A DNA stretch of 64,000 bases from Chryseobacterium sp. 52 (GTDB lineage: Bacteria > Bacteroidota > Bacteroidia > Flavobacteriales > Weeksellaceae), in contig NZ_PEEX01000001.1 of the NCBI RefSeq assembly GCF_002754245.1, positions 3,948,001-4,012,000 on the forward strand, read 5' to 3'. The notes under the pieces are model-generated. The model saw only the letters and a program-made list of their open reading frames with translations, searched no databases and was not told the DNA's origin. Positions 45,330 to 54,183 of the stretch are shown here, one piece after another (the stretch's first letter is position 1; every line of letters starts with the position of its first letter). Position numbers and translations under genes: made by a program.

Positions 45330-46718
45330 TTATGAAACCGCAATTTCTGCAGGTCTTATTTTTAAGCTTCTAACGATGAAATACAACAGCATTCCAAGGG
45401 CAAGTAAAGCATATCCAACCAAAATGATCAGGCTTAAATCTCCTACAGCGTATTGAGAAGGAAAGATCTGACTCATCAAAGTCATGAATGAAAGTCCGAT
45501 TCCGGCTCCCAGGAAATAACTTGTGGAACTTAAGCTGGATGCTACTCCATAGTGAGAAGGTTCTACATCCTGAATTCCCATTACTGACAGGGCTGTAAAA
45601 CAAAATGTCATCCCTATTCCCGAAATACACGCAGCTCCCAACACCACCACAGTGAGCGGATGACCTGTATAAACGGCAATCAGTAGAGATAAAGCTCCTG
45701 CCAACATAAAACTCCAGCCGAAGACTCCCATCTGAGAAGAACTTAATCTCTTAGAAACAGGAGGCAGTACAAATTTTGCCGCCAGCGCTGACATGATACT
45801 GAACGGCACAAGCATCAATCCTGCTGAAGCTGCACTGTGTCCCATATCTTTCTGAAGCATCAATGAAATAAGAAACAGAAATCCTATGAAAAATGCTCCC
45901 AATGTAAAGAAAACAGCATTGGAAACCATCAGTGATCTGTGTTTAAACAATTGCAAATCAATCAGTGGCTGGGCTACAGATTTTAACCTGATAAATACAG
46001 CAGCTAAAAGTAAAACTGAAAGAATCAGAGATCCTATGATCAGCAAAGGGTTTTCTTTGATATGAACTAATTCGTGTGTCCCATAAGTAAGGCTTAACAA
46101 GCCTAAAACAAGCAGCATTCCTGATACCAAATCTGTTTTCTGACCTGTTTCACTTTTCTCATCTTTAGGCAGATACTGGTAAGCAAAGATTAGAGTAAGT
46201 AAAAGAATAGGAACATTGATCAGGAAAACCCAGTGCCAGCTTAGGTAAGTACTGATAATTCCACCGACTGACAAACCGCTTCCTGAACCGATAGCAGCAA
46301 ACGAACTGAAAACTCCAATAGCACGGTTCCGTTCCTGCTCTCCTCTAAAGGTATTGGTGACAATGGATAAAGCGGAAGGCATAATCAATGCAGCACCCAA
46401 TCCCTGAAGAGCACGGAATACAGCCAACGTTTCAAAGCTATGTGAAAGTCCTGCTCCTAAAGAAGTCAGCATAAAAATAACAGCTCCGATAAGGAAGATT
46501 TTTTTTCGCCCGATCTGGTCGGAAAGTTTCCCACCGATAATCAGAAAGCCTCCAAAAAACAATACATAAAGGGTCTGAAGCCATTGAACGGTCCCTGCTC
46601 CGATATGAAACTGTTCCTGAATAGAAGGAATCGTTAAATTAATAATGGCAATATCCAAAGCCTCTACAAAAGTTCCTACCGATGCTACTATTAATATTAA
46701 ATTTTTCCTTGTACTCAT
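45330..46718 (-). CDS. MFS drug:H+ antiporter, DHA2 (EmrB/QacA-like)
   Basis: A 462-residue major facilitator with 14 predicted helices. The DHA2 signature LDIAIINLTIPSIQEQFH follows the first helix, and GGKLSDQIGRKKIFLIG is the motif A of MFS. Motif C appears as GSGSGLSVGGIISTYLSWHWVFLINVP. It likely exports lipophilic cations or drugs. It is divergent from an Lrp/AsnC gene; the shared promoter region contains three phased repeats. Confidence 0.93.
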   Translation of the reverse strand: MSTRKNLILIVASVGTFVEALDIAIINLTIPSIQEQFHIGAGTVQWLQTLYVLFFGGFLIIGGKLSDQIGRKKIFLIGAVIFMLTSLGAGLSHSFETLAVFRALQGLGAALIMPSALSIVTNTFRGEQERNRAIGVFSSFAAIGSGSGLSVGGIISTYLSWHWVFLINVPILLLTLIFAYQYLPKDEKSETGQKTDLVSGMLLVLGLLSLTYGTHELVHIKENPLLIIGSLILSVLLLAAVFIRLKSVAQPLIDLQLFKHRSLMVSNAVFFTLGAFFIGFLFLISLMLQKDMGHSAASAGLMLVPFSIMSALAAKFVLPPVSKRLSSSQMGVFGWSFMLAGALSLLIAVYTGHPLTVVVLGAACISGIGMTFCFTALSVMGIQDVEPSHYGVASSLSSTSYFLGAGIGLSFMTLMSQIFPSQYAVGDLSLIILVGYALLALGMLLYFIVRSLKIRPAEIAVS

Positions 46719-46734
46719 ATATTCAAATTTCCTG

Positions 46735-46823
46735 CAAAATTAATTTTAAAAGAACATATTTGAAAATTATATATTAAATTTGGAACATATTTGATTTTAA
46801 TTGAATTAAAAAAGAACAAATAC
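46735..46823. promoter_or_regulatory. Divergent promoter region with 31-bp phased repeats
   Basis: GAACATATTTGA at 46752 and at 46783, and the related GAACAAATACAC at 46814, are exactly 31 bp apart (about three helical turns). Two perfect -7 boxes are present: TAATTTTG for the MFS gene (46735-46742, minus strand) and TAAATTTG for the Lrp gene (46775-46782, plus strand), the latter next to the second repeat. Confidence 0.65.
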
Positions 46824-46860
46824 ACTATAACACTTCATAACAAGTCTAAAAACAGAACAA

Positions 46861-47331
46861 ATGACTGCAGAACATTATACTCCCGACGAAAAAGACCTTT
46901 CCATCCTTCGTTTGCTTCAGAAAGATGCTAAAATGAGCGTGCGTGATATTTCGGCCAGGATCAATTTAAGTTCCACACCTACCCATGAGCGGATTAAACG
47001 GATGGAAAAGCTTGGAATCATTAAAGAATATACCGCGGTTGTAGACCGTAAAAAAGTGAATAAGGGCATGATGGTCATCTGTATGATTGCTCTGAATGTT
47101 CACAATAAAAAAACGGCCGGAAAATTTATCGAAGAGGTTGGAAAGCTGAAAGAGGTCGTTGAATTCTATAACATCAGCGGAGATTTCGATTTCATGCTGA
47201 AAATCCTGGCTCCCAATATGGATGAATTCCATGAGTTTTTCGTGAATAAACTTTCTGAAATTGAAGGGATAGGACAGACGAAAAGTATTTTTGTGATGAA
47301 CAGTATTAAGGAAAGTGCGCAGATTTTGTAA
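46861..47331 (+). CDS. Lrp/AsnC family transcriptional regulator
   Basis: A 156-residue regulator of the feast/famine type. The N-terminal HTH is LSILRLLQKDAKMSVRDISARINLSSTPTHERIKRMEKLGIIKEYTAVVD (about 13-62), and the RAM effector domain (about 70-150) has NISGDFDFMLKILAPNMDEFHEFF. Orthologues respond to amino acids and often regulate an adjacent exporter, here possibly the divergent MFS pump. Confidence 0.92.
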   Translation: MTAEHYTPDEKDLSILRLLQKDAKMSVRDISARINLSSTPTHERIKRMEKLGIIKEYTAVVDRKKVNKGMMVICMIALNVHNKKTAGKFIEEVGKLKEVVEFYNISGDFDFMLKILAPNMDEFHEFFVNKLSEIEGIGQTKSIFVMNSIKESAQIL

Positions 47332-47547
47332 GTACTGCTGCTCATTTTCATTCTTTTATTACCCGCAGATCTGGCTGATTACGCAGATGCTTATAAATAG
47401 TGAATAGATATGCATAATGTATTAAATATGGGTGAGAGCCTGTGAGAATCTATCCAAAATTGACACATTTAAGAATCTTTTAATATTTTAAATTCAGCAT
47501 TCTGTTTGGGATTGAGTACATTGAAGTCTCATTTAAAATTACAAATT
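47332..47547. other. Spacer with degenerate GCAGAT repeat
   Basis: No gene. CCGCAGATCTGG and TACGCAGAT at 47372-47390 resemble the repeat at 13043-13148. Confidence 0.4.
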
Positions 47548-48315
47548 ATGCCCTGGAATCCTGAAGTTTACAATCAATTTAAAAATATCCGTTTTAAGCC
47601 TTTTTATGATCTTGCTGAACTGATCACTGATGAAAAGAAAATGAAAGCTGTAGACCTTGGCTGCGGTACGGGAGAACAGACGGCTATCCTTACCGAAAAA
47701 TTTTCACTGGCTACATTTACCGGGATTGACTCTTCTCCTGAAATGCTTGAAAAGTCTAAGGCATTAGAAAATGAACGTCTTCACTTCAGGATATCTACCA
47801 CGGAAGAGATGCTGAATGCTGATGAAAAATGGGACCTTATTTTCAGTAATGCGGCCCTGCAATGGTCTGACAATCATCAGGAGCTGTTTCCAAAACTGAT
47901 CTCTAAACTTGAAACTGGAGGTCAGTTAGCCGTACAAATGCCTTATCAACCGGGAAACACCTTGAATAAAATTCTTTTTGAGTTGGCCAATGAAGAACCT
48001 TTCCAAACCCAACTTAATGGCTGGAATCGCCCTTCCGCTGTACTTACCATAGATGAATATGCACAGATCCTGTTCGACAACGGGATTGAGGATCTCAATC
48101 TATCACAGAAAGTTTATCCTATTATCGCTGAAGACCATGAAACTTTATTCAATTTTATCTCAGGATCCGCTTTGATTCCTTATCTGGAAAGACTTGATGA
48201 GGGACAGCAAAAAACCTTTACGACAGAATTCAGGCAGCGTATTGCGAAGGATTTTCCTAAACTTCCTGCTATTTACGCTTTTAAAAGAATCCTCCTGTAT
48301 GGAAGGAAAAAATAA
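47548..48315 (+). CDS. SAM-dependent methyltransferase, trans-aconitate methyltransferase-like
   Basis: A 255-residue class I methyltransferase starting at the ATG at 47548 (MPWNPEVYNQFKNIRFKPF); an in-frame start at 47506 is possible but has no family support. Motif I is AVDLGCGTGEQTAIL (about 44-58) and the acidic end of beta-2 is TGIDSSPEML. Other Tam-like features are SNAALQWSDNHQEL and the YNQF...RFKPFYDLAEL N-terminus. The natural acceptor is unproven. Confidence 0.85.
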   Translation: MPWNPEVYNQFKNIRFKPFYDLAELITDEKKMKAVDLGCGTGEQTAILTEKFSLATFTGIDSSPEMLEKSKALENERLHFRISTTEEMLNADEKWDLIFSNAALQWSDNHQELFPKLISKLETGGQLAVQMPYQPGNTLNKILFELANEEPFQTQLNGWNRPSAVLTIDEYAQILFDNGIEDLNLSQKVYPIIAEDHETLFNFISGSALIPYLERLDEGQQKTFTTEFRQRIAKDFPKLPAIYAFKRILLYGRKK

Positions 48316-48351
48316 AAAAAGCCCTGCTTATGATTAATGCAGGGCTTTTTT
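48314..48351. terminator. Bidirectional terminator
   Basis: GCCCTGC (48321-48327) pairs with GCAGGGC (48339-48345); A7 before and T6 after give U-tracts in both directions, for the two convergent genes. Confidence 0.93.
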
Positions 48352-48370
48352 AAACAATTTTCACACCTTA

Positions 48371-48886
48371 TTATTTCCAGTAATTCCAGACTGTTCCGTC
48401 AAATACAGCTAATGTTTTGCTGGCGGTATCATAACAGATCATTCCCGGATATGGGTTTTTCACATTCAGATGGGGAGAAACTATTTTTGGAAGAATCATC
48501 GCCTTATCCGGTGCTTCCAGCACGAATACACCATCCGCATTGCCAGGTTGGACGCCAATTACGACTCCATTTCCGGTTTCATCCGAAGTGTTCACAAGAA
48601 TCGCAGATGAATTCCCGGTGTCGCTAAGCGCTTTCCATGTATTGTTTTCATAGACTTTTACTTTATCATCAGATCGATCAAAAATAAATGTTCCGTTGGC
48701 AGGGTTACCCGCAGGAAGTCCCTGTATAGCAGGAAGGATAAGACCTTTTGTATTGGCAGATGTACTATTAAAATCTAATATTGTACTGTTTCCATCAATT
48801 GTTTGTTTCTCGATAGCTATCTGAGCAGATAAGGAACCAAAAATAACGGATGCTACTGCTATGCTTATGTTTTTTATATGTTTCAT
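48371..48886 (-). CDS. Small secreted protein of unknown function
   Basis: A 171-residue protein from the ATG at 48886 (MKHIKNISIAVASVIFGSLSAQ, signal peptide). The mature part reads IAIEKQTIDGNSTILDFNSTSANTKGLILPAI and ends GMICYDTASKTLAVFDGTVWNYW. This layout (opening LDF...KGLILP, closing YPGMICYDT..LAVFDGxxW) is common in Chryseobacterium surface proteins and resembles phage-tail-fibre-like or adhesin tips, but I cannot name a family. The upstream gene at 48903 ends in the same kind of motif, so the two are related and probably cotranscribed. Confidence 0.72.
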   Translation of the reverse strand: MKHIKNISIAVASVIFGSLSAQIAIEKQTIDGNSTILDFNSTSANTKGLILPAIQGLPAGNPANGTFIFDRSDDKVKVYENNTWKALSDTGNSSAILVNTSDETGNGVVIGVQPGNADGVFVLEAPDKAMILPKIVSPHLNVKNPYPGMICYDTASKTLAVFDGTVWNYWK

Positions 48887-48902
48887 ATTATTTACCATTA
48901 AG

Positions 48903-49955
48903 TTAATCATTACAGCTTCTTTCAATACATTTCCACTGGGTTCCGTTGTATAACTTTACACAACTGTCCTGAATATCATAGACCATCATTCCTTCTTTGG
49001 GCTCTGCCACTGCATCTCCTGATTGCGGGGTCTGGCTTACATGCTGTACTCTGGTAATAACGAAACCTTTAGTTTTTGATTCCAGTGCAAGAAATCCGTT
49101 AGGAATATTTTCTGGCCAGTTATCCGTTTTCTGTTGTATTGTGATTCCCATCTTAGTATATCCGTCAGGGGTTCCCAACACTGCAGGTTTGGTACAATAG
49201 TCATCTATTTCATTAATCACCTCATCTGCAAAACCACAGGCCAATTTATCATCCGGAAGGCCTGCCGGCCATAACGCAGGACACATAGCCTTGGTCGCAT
49301 TGGGCCCACAAAAACTGGCATTCCCGGGAGCCAGCCCTGTTACCGTATCCATGGCGATGGCTATAATCTGACTGTCGTTACTGAGTATAGAGGTTCCTCC
49401 TCCACTGACCTGAGCTTTGGCAATGCAGTACGCCTTTCCTAAAGGAGCTCCAACATAGTTTACAAAGGGATAAGTAGTAGACTGCTGACTGAAGGTTCCA
49501 CATATTTCCACCACACTGGATGTTCCCATTTCAATCGTTGAAGTTGTCCCGGGAAAGGTTCCCATGAATGAAGGATCACCCTGAGAGACCGATCCTGTAA
49601 GGGAAAGGTAAGCTTTTGTACCCAGCTTCACTTTTGAGTTTTTCTGGCTTCCAAAAACCCCTATCAGAATGGAACCTTCAGATTTCACACTGGCAGCATC
49701 CCTGATTTCCAGATTTCCATTTATTGTAACTCCTTTTACAATAAGTGCTCCTCCCGGCTCAATGATCAGCAGTGCATCCTGAGGAATCATGATATCATTA
49801 CCCAAAGTAAGGTTTCCATTAAGGCAATACGTTTCTCCCGGGTTCATTGCCTGACCTGTATACGCTATGCATTGTGCTTCCACAATGCCGTAAAAAAGAG
49901 CCATTAACAAGAAAACAAATTTCTTATTAATGGCACTAAAATTTAAATTATCCAT
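48903..49955 (-). CDS. Secreted protein with parallel beta-helix-like N-terminus
   Basis: A 350-residue exported protein (signal peptide about 1-27, FLLMALFYGIVEAQ). The N-terminal half has short beta-strand repeats suggesting a beta-helix: GNLTLGNDIMIPQDALLIIEPGG, LIVKGVTINGNLEIRDAASV, KVKLGTKAYLSLTGSV. Seven or more Cys are spread through the middle (VVEICG, YCIAKA, FCGPNATKAMCPALW). The end GMMVYDIQDSCVKLYNGTQWKCIE parallels the next gene. Putative cell-surface structural protein, function unknown. Confidence 0.7.
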   Translation of the reverse strand: MDNLNFSAINKKFVFLLMALFYGIVEAQCIAYTGQAMNPGETYCLNGNLTLGNDIMIPQDALLIIEPGGALIVKGVTINGNLEIRDAASVKSEGSILIGVFGSQKNSKVKLGTKAYLSLTGSVSQGDPSFMGTFPGTTSTIEMGTSSVVEICGTFSQQSTTYPFVNYVGAPLGKAYCIAKAQVSGGGTSILSNDSQIIAIAMDTVTGLAPGNASFCGPNATKAMCPALWPAGLPDDKLACGFADEVINEIDDYCTKPAVLGTPDGYTKMGITIQQKTDNWPENIPNGFLALESKTKGFVITRVQHVSQTPQSGDAVAEPKEGMMVYDIQDSCVKLYNGTQWKCIERSCND

Positions 49956-50280
49956 ATACTTTTATAATAAATTAATACTTTTTACATAATTTAAGGAGTA
50001 TGAAATAAAATTTTACATCACAGAAGCCATTGAACAATTTGCATACCAAAGTTCTTTTTTAACACCCTGCCTGATGTTCAGTTGTTTGATTTAAACAGAT
50101 CTATTTTACGCGCCAGAAGGGACTTAAATAGCGGAGAAAAAAAACATTTTTTTTCAAAAAATAATTTCAACAACTGGCACAGCTCTATTAAAATCTTCAT
50201 TTATCCCACAAAAAAGATGCACCATAATGATGCATCTTTAATAATTGTATATTTAGCCGTTTTCCGTTTCACAAAATCGG
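49956..50280. other. Gene-free spacer
   Basis: About 325 AT-rich bases. I see only the terminator hairpin for the GTPase module at 50213-50239 and no convincing gene or repeat. Confidence 0.6.
50213..50239 (-). terminator. Terminator of the GTPase module
   Basis: AAAGATGCA pairs with TGCATCTTT, 9-base loop; TTTTTTGTG follows on the minus strand. Confidence 0.85.
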
Positions 50281-51879
50281 TTAATGAACTGAACCAGATT
50301 TTATATAATTGGGAATTCTCCTTAAAGTATCTATAAGAATTGTGTCTGAACCTCTTACCTGAAAGCTTTTTTCATTCAAAAAATAAAGATTTGCTTTGTA
50401 TTCTTTTTTCTGATGTTTGTAATAGTCTTTGATTGTTGAGGGGTTTTCTTTATTAATAATACCAATCAGGCTGTCTATTTTCATTCCGAATGATGCTTTT
50501 TTTGAAACAAGGCGCCAGTCGTTCTCATTTAATTCAGCATTGGGAAAAGGATTCAGGTTTAAGGCCTGTGCATCTTCCGGAGTCACCGAACCTGTATTTT
50601 CTGCAGTGACAGTATCATTGCTTTTATTTTCAGCGTTAACAATGGTTTCTTCTGCAGGAAACCCCAACATTTTCCCACCATCCAAAAAGAATAAGCAACC
50701 TGCAATTCCTGTTAATGTGAGCAGTAAAAGACTCCAGAATGCAATTTTATACCCATTCAGGCGGGATTCTTTATTTCCGTGGCTGTTTCCTCTGTTAAAA
50801 TCTTCAAGGCTGTTTCCAAGCTTAGGTTTTGGGCCTGACTGGTTCAAAGAATAAGTAGATCCCATTGAGCCAATGCTTCCAATATCTCTGCTAAGTCTGA
50901 TTTTATCTGCAAATATTTTCCTGCTTTCCAGATGTTTCTTTCTAATCGGTTCTACTTTTCCGTCTGATTTTAAAGCACTGATCAAATTATCAATCTTTGC
51001 GGCATATTGATCAAATTCTTCATGGATGTCTTTAATTCCACCTTTAGATTCACTTATTTTCTGTTCGTTTTCCTTATGCTTCCTTTCATTATGAGCAATC
51101 TGTTTTTCCAGATTATCTATAATGGTCTTTCTGTCTTCTTTCAGGTTTTCTTTTTCTTTCTCAAGATCATGGATGCAGGTATTGACGAGTCTTGATTTTT
51201 CTTCATGAGATTTCTGAATTTCCCGTTCAAATCCATTCAGATCTACAATTTTAAAAATTCCTTTCTGCTGAACAAATTCTCCTACCTCACGATTTTCAGT
51301 AAAATAAATCATATCATAGCTACTCAGCAGATCAACTGCTTTACTGAAAAGTGACTGCAGCTGAGGTTGGCCAGTCTCTGTATATACCATCAGATAATTA
51401 TTGCCAGACTGAGCTGTAGTTAAGCCTTCAACTTCCCGGGCATTTAAATGTATTTTATCATAATCTTTCGGCATATTTACAGAAAACTTATCGGAATGGT
51501 TGATGGTAATTGTTCCATCTGTCACATTATGTTCTTCCAAATATTGATGAAATTCATCCAAAGCACTTATAATGAGACTTTCTGAGGCTATTTTATCCAC
51601 AAAAATAAGACTTGAACCTATAAATGTACCTCCGCGCTGTGAGTTCTGCTCTTTTGCAAAAGTATACACCACATAGGAAATCAAATAGGAACTCCCAACC
51701 GATTCTATACGCATTCCATAGATTCTGGTATCCGGAAAAAGCTTGACTGCATCGGTCTTTAAATCAAATGTTCTGATATTTTTGGCGAGATCAGGACGGC
51801 CCCCTAAAAAATAAGACTGACGGAAACCATTCGGATTTCCAAAAGTTCCGAACGCAGAGAAAAAATAAGTATTGTCCAT
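50281..51879 (-). CDS. GTPase-associated membrane protein with N-domain and coiled coil
   Basis: A 532-residue protein with three parts. Residues 1-215 are a beta-rich domain opening YFFSAFGTFGNPNGFRQSYF and containing RGGTFIGSSLIFVDK; its pattern reminds me of the GAP1-N-type domains described in GTPase-centred conflict systems, but this is by eye. Residues about 225-305 are a long charged coiled coil (EKEKENLKEDRKTIIDNLEKQ and onward). A single transmembrane helix (about 383-405, FWSLLLLTLTGIAGCLFFL) then separates an outer C-terminal part rich in acidic residues. The ATG overlaps the stop of the GTPase gene (ATGA), so the two are coupled. Function not known. Confidence 0.7.
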   Translation of the reverse strand: MDNTYFFSAFGTFGNPNGFRQSYFLGGRPDLAKNIRTFDLKTDAVKLFPDTRIYGMRIESVGSSYLISYVVYTFAKEQNSQRGGTFIGSSLIFVDKIASESLIISALDEFHQYLEEHNVTDGTITINHSDKFSVNMPKDYDKIHLNAREVEGLTTAQSGNNYLMVYTETGQPQLQSLFSKAVDLLSSYDMIYFTENREVGEFVQQKGIFKIVDLNGFEREIQKSHEEKSRLVNTCIHDLEKEKENLKEDRKTIIDNLEKQIAHNERKHKENEQKISESKGGIKDIHEEFDQYAAKIDNLISALKSDGKVEPIRKKHLESRKIFADKIRLSRDIGSIGSMGSTYSLNQSGPKPKLGNSLEDFNRGNSHGNKESRLNGYKIAFWSLLLLTLTGIAGCLFFLDGGKMLGFPAEETIVNAENKSNDTVTAENTGSVTPEDAQALNLNPFPNAELNENDWRLVSKKASFGMKIDSLIGIINKENPSTIKDYYKHQKKEYKANLYFLNEKSFQVRGSDTILIDTLRRIPNYIKSGSVH

Positions 51880-52814
51880 CAGTTGGTAAAGCTAAATTTT
51901 AAACGTTCCCAAAATGTCCCTTCATAGTCCAGATCATATCCTGTGATGCTTCTGTAGAGCCACTTGGACAAGACTTCAGCTGTAGAGAGATTGAGTAGAT
52001 TGACCCTTTCCTGTCCTATTGCATTCTGGACACTTCCAATCGTATAATAGGTTTTACTTAAACCATAGGTATTTATTCTCTGGGCAGTCATTGGAAGACG
52101 TTCGGAAATAAAATTTTCAAGTTCTTCGGCACTTTCCACATCCATTCTTCCGGATTTGTCCCATTTGGAAATCACGAGCACCGCATTCACTGACTTCAGG
52201 TTTTTTCCTTTTCTTTCGAGCTCGTCCAGAAATTCATTGATCAGGCTGTCTTCTCTGTGAGCGGACTCATAGCTTGTCACAATAATAAATGTAATCGGTA
52301 CATTCGCGTTTAGAAAGGATTCTATACTGCTGTGATAATTCCCTCCTCTTCTGATCTCATTGTGATTTTCTCCTGAAGTTTCCAGAAAGGTAAGATCAAT
52401 TGGCTGTACTTTTTTCGATTTATTATTAGGTTCAAAAACCAAATCAAGACGGGTAACCTGATCTCTCGTTGATCTGCCAGGTAAAATACCCTGTCTTATG
52501 TTTTCAAAAAAATCAGAGAGCAAAACATTAGCTTCCTTACTGTTTGGATTTCCCAGTTTAGGTCTGAGTACACCGGCATGGGATTTCAGATAATACAGCA
52601 TGGAAGATAAAATCACTGATTTCCCTGATTCAGAGGTTCCAAAGAAGAATACAAAATTGCTTTCTTTATTTTTAATGTCGTTGGAAATGGTTCTGGCTAT
52701 GGGAACAAAATCTTCCTGAATTTCCTGGTTATTGTCAAACGAAAGAGGTTTCAGCATTTCTTCCGCTTCATGGTCAAAGGACAGCGGTTTAAATTTTTCG
52801 TTAAAATTTTCCAT
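51879..52814 (-). CDS. TRAFAC-like GTPase of a three-gene module
   Basis: A 311-residue P-loop NTPase. The G1/Walker A motif is GTSESGKS at 59-66. The G3 element is unusual, DLTFLETSGE at 140-149, with ETSG in place of DxxG. The G4 element is SKWD at 216-219 in VLVISKWDKSG, an NKxD variant, which favours GTP over ATP. The extreme N-terminus repeats the hexapeptide KPLSFD twice (9-14 and 22-27). Its ORF is flanked by a membrane protein gene (3-base gap) and the coiled-coil protein gene (4-base ATGA overlap), so the three form one operon. GTPase motifs of this sort occur in Bacteroidota conflict systems, but no homology is proven here. Confidence 0.75.
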   Translation of the reverse strand: MENFNEKFKPLSFDHEAEEMLKPLSFDNNQEIQEDFVPIARTISNDIKNKESNFVFFFGTSESGKSVILSSMLYYLKSHAGVLRPKLGNPNSKEANVLLSDFFENIRQGILPGRSTRDQVTRLDLVFEPNNKSKKVQPIDLTFLETSGENHNEIRRGGNYHSSIESFLNANVPITFIIVTSYESAHREDSLINEFLDELERKGKNLKSVNAVLVISKWDKSGRMDVESAEELENFISERLPMTAQRINTYGLSKTYYTIGSVQNAIGQERVNLLNLSTAEVLSKWLYRSITGYDLDYEGTFWERLKFSFTN

Positions 52815-52817
52815 AGT

Positions 52818-53843
52818 CTAGTTATTGGGAATTAATGTATTGCCACTCCTTTTATTATTGAAAACACTGCCTCTGTTGTTTTTGTTATTATCCGGACCTG
52901 TTACCAATAATATAATAATCACGATCACAAAATCGAGCAAAATACATCCTGCCAGCACTACAAACTGATACATTCCGAAGTGCTTGATGGCATGTTCAAA
53001 CGCAAAACCAATCTTCCCGACTTCCTGTGTCTGGGAAACAATCGGTTCAAAGTGAATTTTTTCATTTCCTAAAACAGTCTGCGCCCTGCTTCCCAGTTTA
53101 TTGTATTCAGCTAGAGATTCATCAATTACCCCTTGTGAAAGGTCATCCTTTTCTTTTTTTGACAATAACAGAAGGTCCTGAATATTCTTATTCCACTTTA
53201 AAGAGGCATTGTTAAGGTCTGTTTTCAACGCTCTTTCTTCGGGAGAAAGGTCGGAGATCATATTGTCGATCTGATGGCCCATTCTTTCGGACAGGTCTTC
53301 GTAATCGCTTCCTACCGGAGTCAGCAGATCTACTTTCTGGCCGGTCAGTTTTTCAATATCTCTGATCAATGACTGTGCACGGGTTCCGATTCCTTTGTTT
53401 CCGGGATCTTTAATCTGCTCCATCAGTTGCTTTTTCTTGATTTCGATATTCTGGGTTGTCATCTTATTGTATTTATAGCTCAGCTTTGATTCCACATCGT
53501 TTTCAAGAGCCATAAAACTTTTATTGATCTCCCGGAGCTCATCAGTATAAATATCCGTTTTCATAAACCTTGTATACAGCGCATTAAAATTGGCGATGAA
53601 ACAAAAAGAAGCGATGAATACATAGATTCCTACAAGGCTGCCGGTAGGTTTGCCTTCGAGTTTGGCATTCCTGAGCATCCAACACAGGAATAAGAGTAAG
53701 AGTGATAGTACCAGGGCAATAACAAATGATGCCGGCCCAAAAATCTGCTGTAGTCCCAGCCATGTCTGGTAAAAGCTTACACTGATGAGCAGCAGGGCGA
53801 GAACTCCTAAGAAGAGGTCTGCCGGAGTAGTTTTTTTATTCAT
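52818..53843 (-). CDS. Membrane protein with large extracytoplasmic domain, GTPase module
   Basis: A 341-residue protein. Three hydrophobic helices lie at about 10-25, 35-56 and 68-87 and a fourth near 291-311 (FVVLAGCILLDFVIVIIILLVTG). Between helices 3 and 4 is a ~200-residue helical, charged region (DIYTDELREINKSFMALENDV..., KKKQLMEQIKD) probably outside or in the cytoplasm as a coiled coil. The C-terminal 25 residues are Asn- and Ser-rich. First gene of the operon with the GTPase and coiled-coil proteins; likely the membrane anchor or sensor. I recognise no family. Confidence 0.7.
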   Translation of the reverse strand: MNKKTTPADLFLGVLALLLISVSFYQTWLGLQQIFGPASFVIALVLSLLLLFLCWMLRNAKLEGKPTGSLVGIYVFIASFCFIANFNALYTRFMKTDIYTDELREINKSFMALENDVESKLSYKYNKMTTQNIEIKKKQLMEQIKDPGNKGIGTRAQSLIRDIEKLTGQKVDLLTPVGSDYEDLSERMGHQIDNMISDLSPEERALKTDLNNASLKWNKNIQDLLLLSKKEKDDLSQGVIDESLAEYNKLGSRAQTVLGNEKIHFEPIVSQTQEVGKIGFAFEHAIKHFGMYQFVVLAGCILLDFVIVIIILLVTGPDNNKNNRGSVFNNKRSGNTLIPNN

Positions 53844-54183
53844 AATGTTTGAGTTGTTGTTTTCGTTTTATAATGCCCGAAACTACAAACAACTGCAAAA
53901 GAAAAATTATGGGAAACCGTAAATGGTTATTTTCCTACTCATCACTAAAAAAAATCTTTGTATTCAAAATTGATTCATTTGCCTGTATTTAAAGGATGTT
54001 TCAAATAATTAGATTTTAGCCATAAACAATATAGATATTAAGAATAATACGCAACCCTCCTTTTATCATTGAATTTCAACCAGTAAGATCAATTTTAAAA
54101 TCACTTCAATGTGATTAATATAAATTTCGAGCGATAATATTTCCTAATTTAGTGATAACTAAAACCATCAAAATTGAAAACTT
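53844..54183. other. Divergent intergenic region
   Basis: About 340 bases between two divergent operons with no gene. It contains the dyad AATCAC-N6-GTGATT at 54099-54116, and AT-rich promoter-like text with TAATTTAG before the ATG at 54184. Confidence 0.5.
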
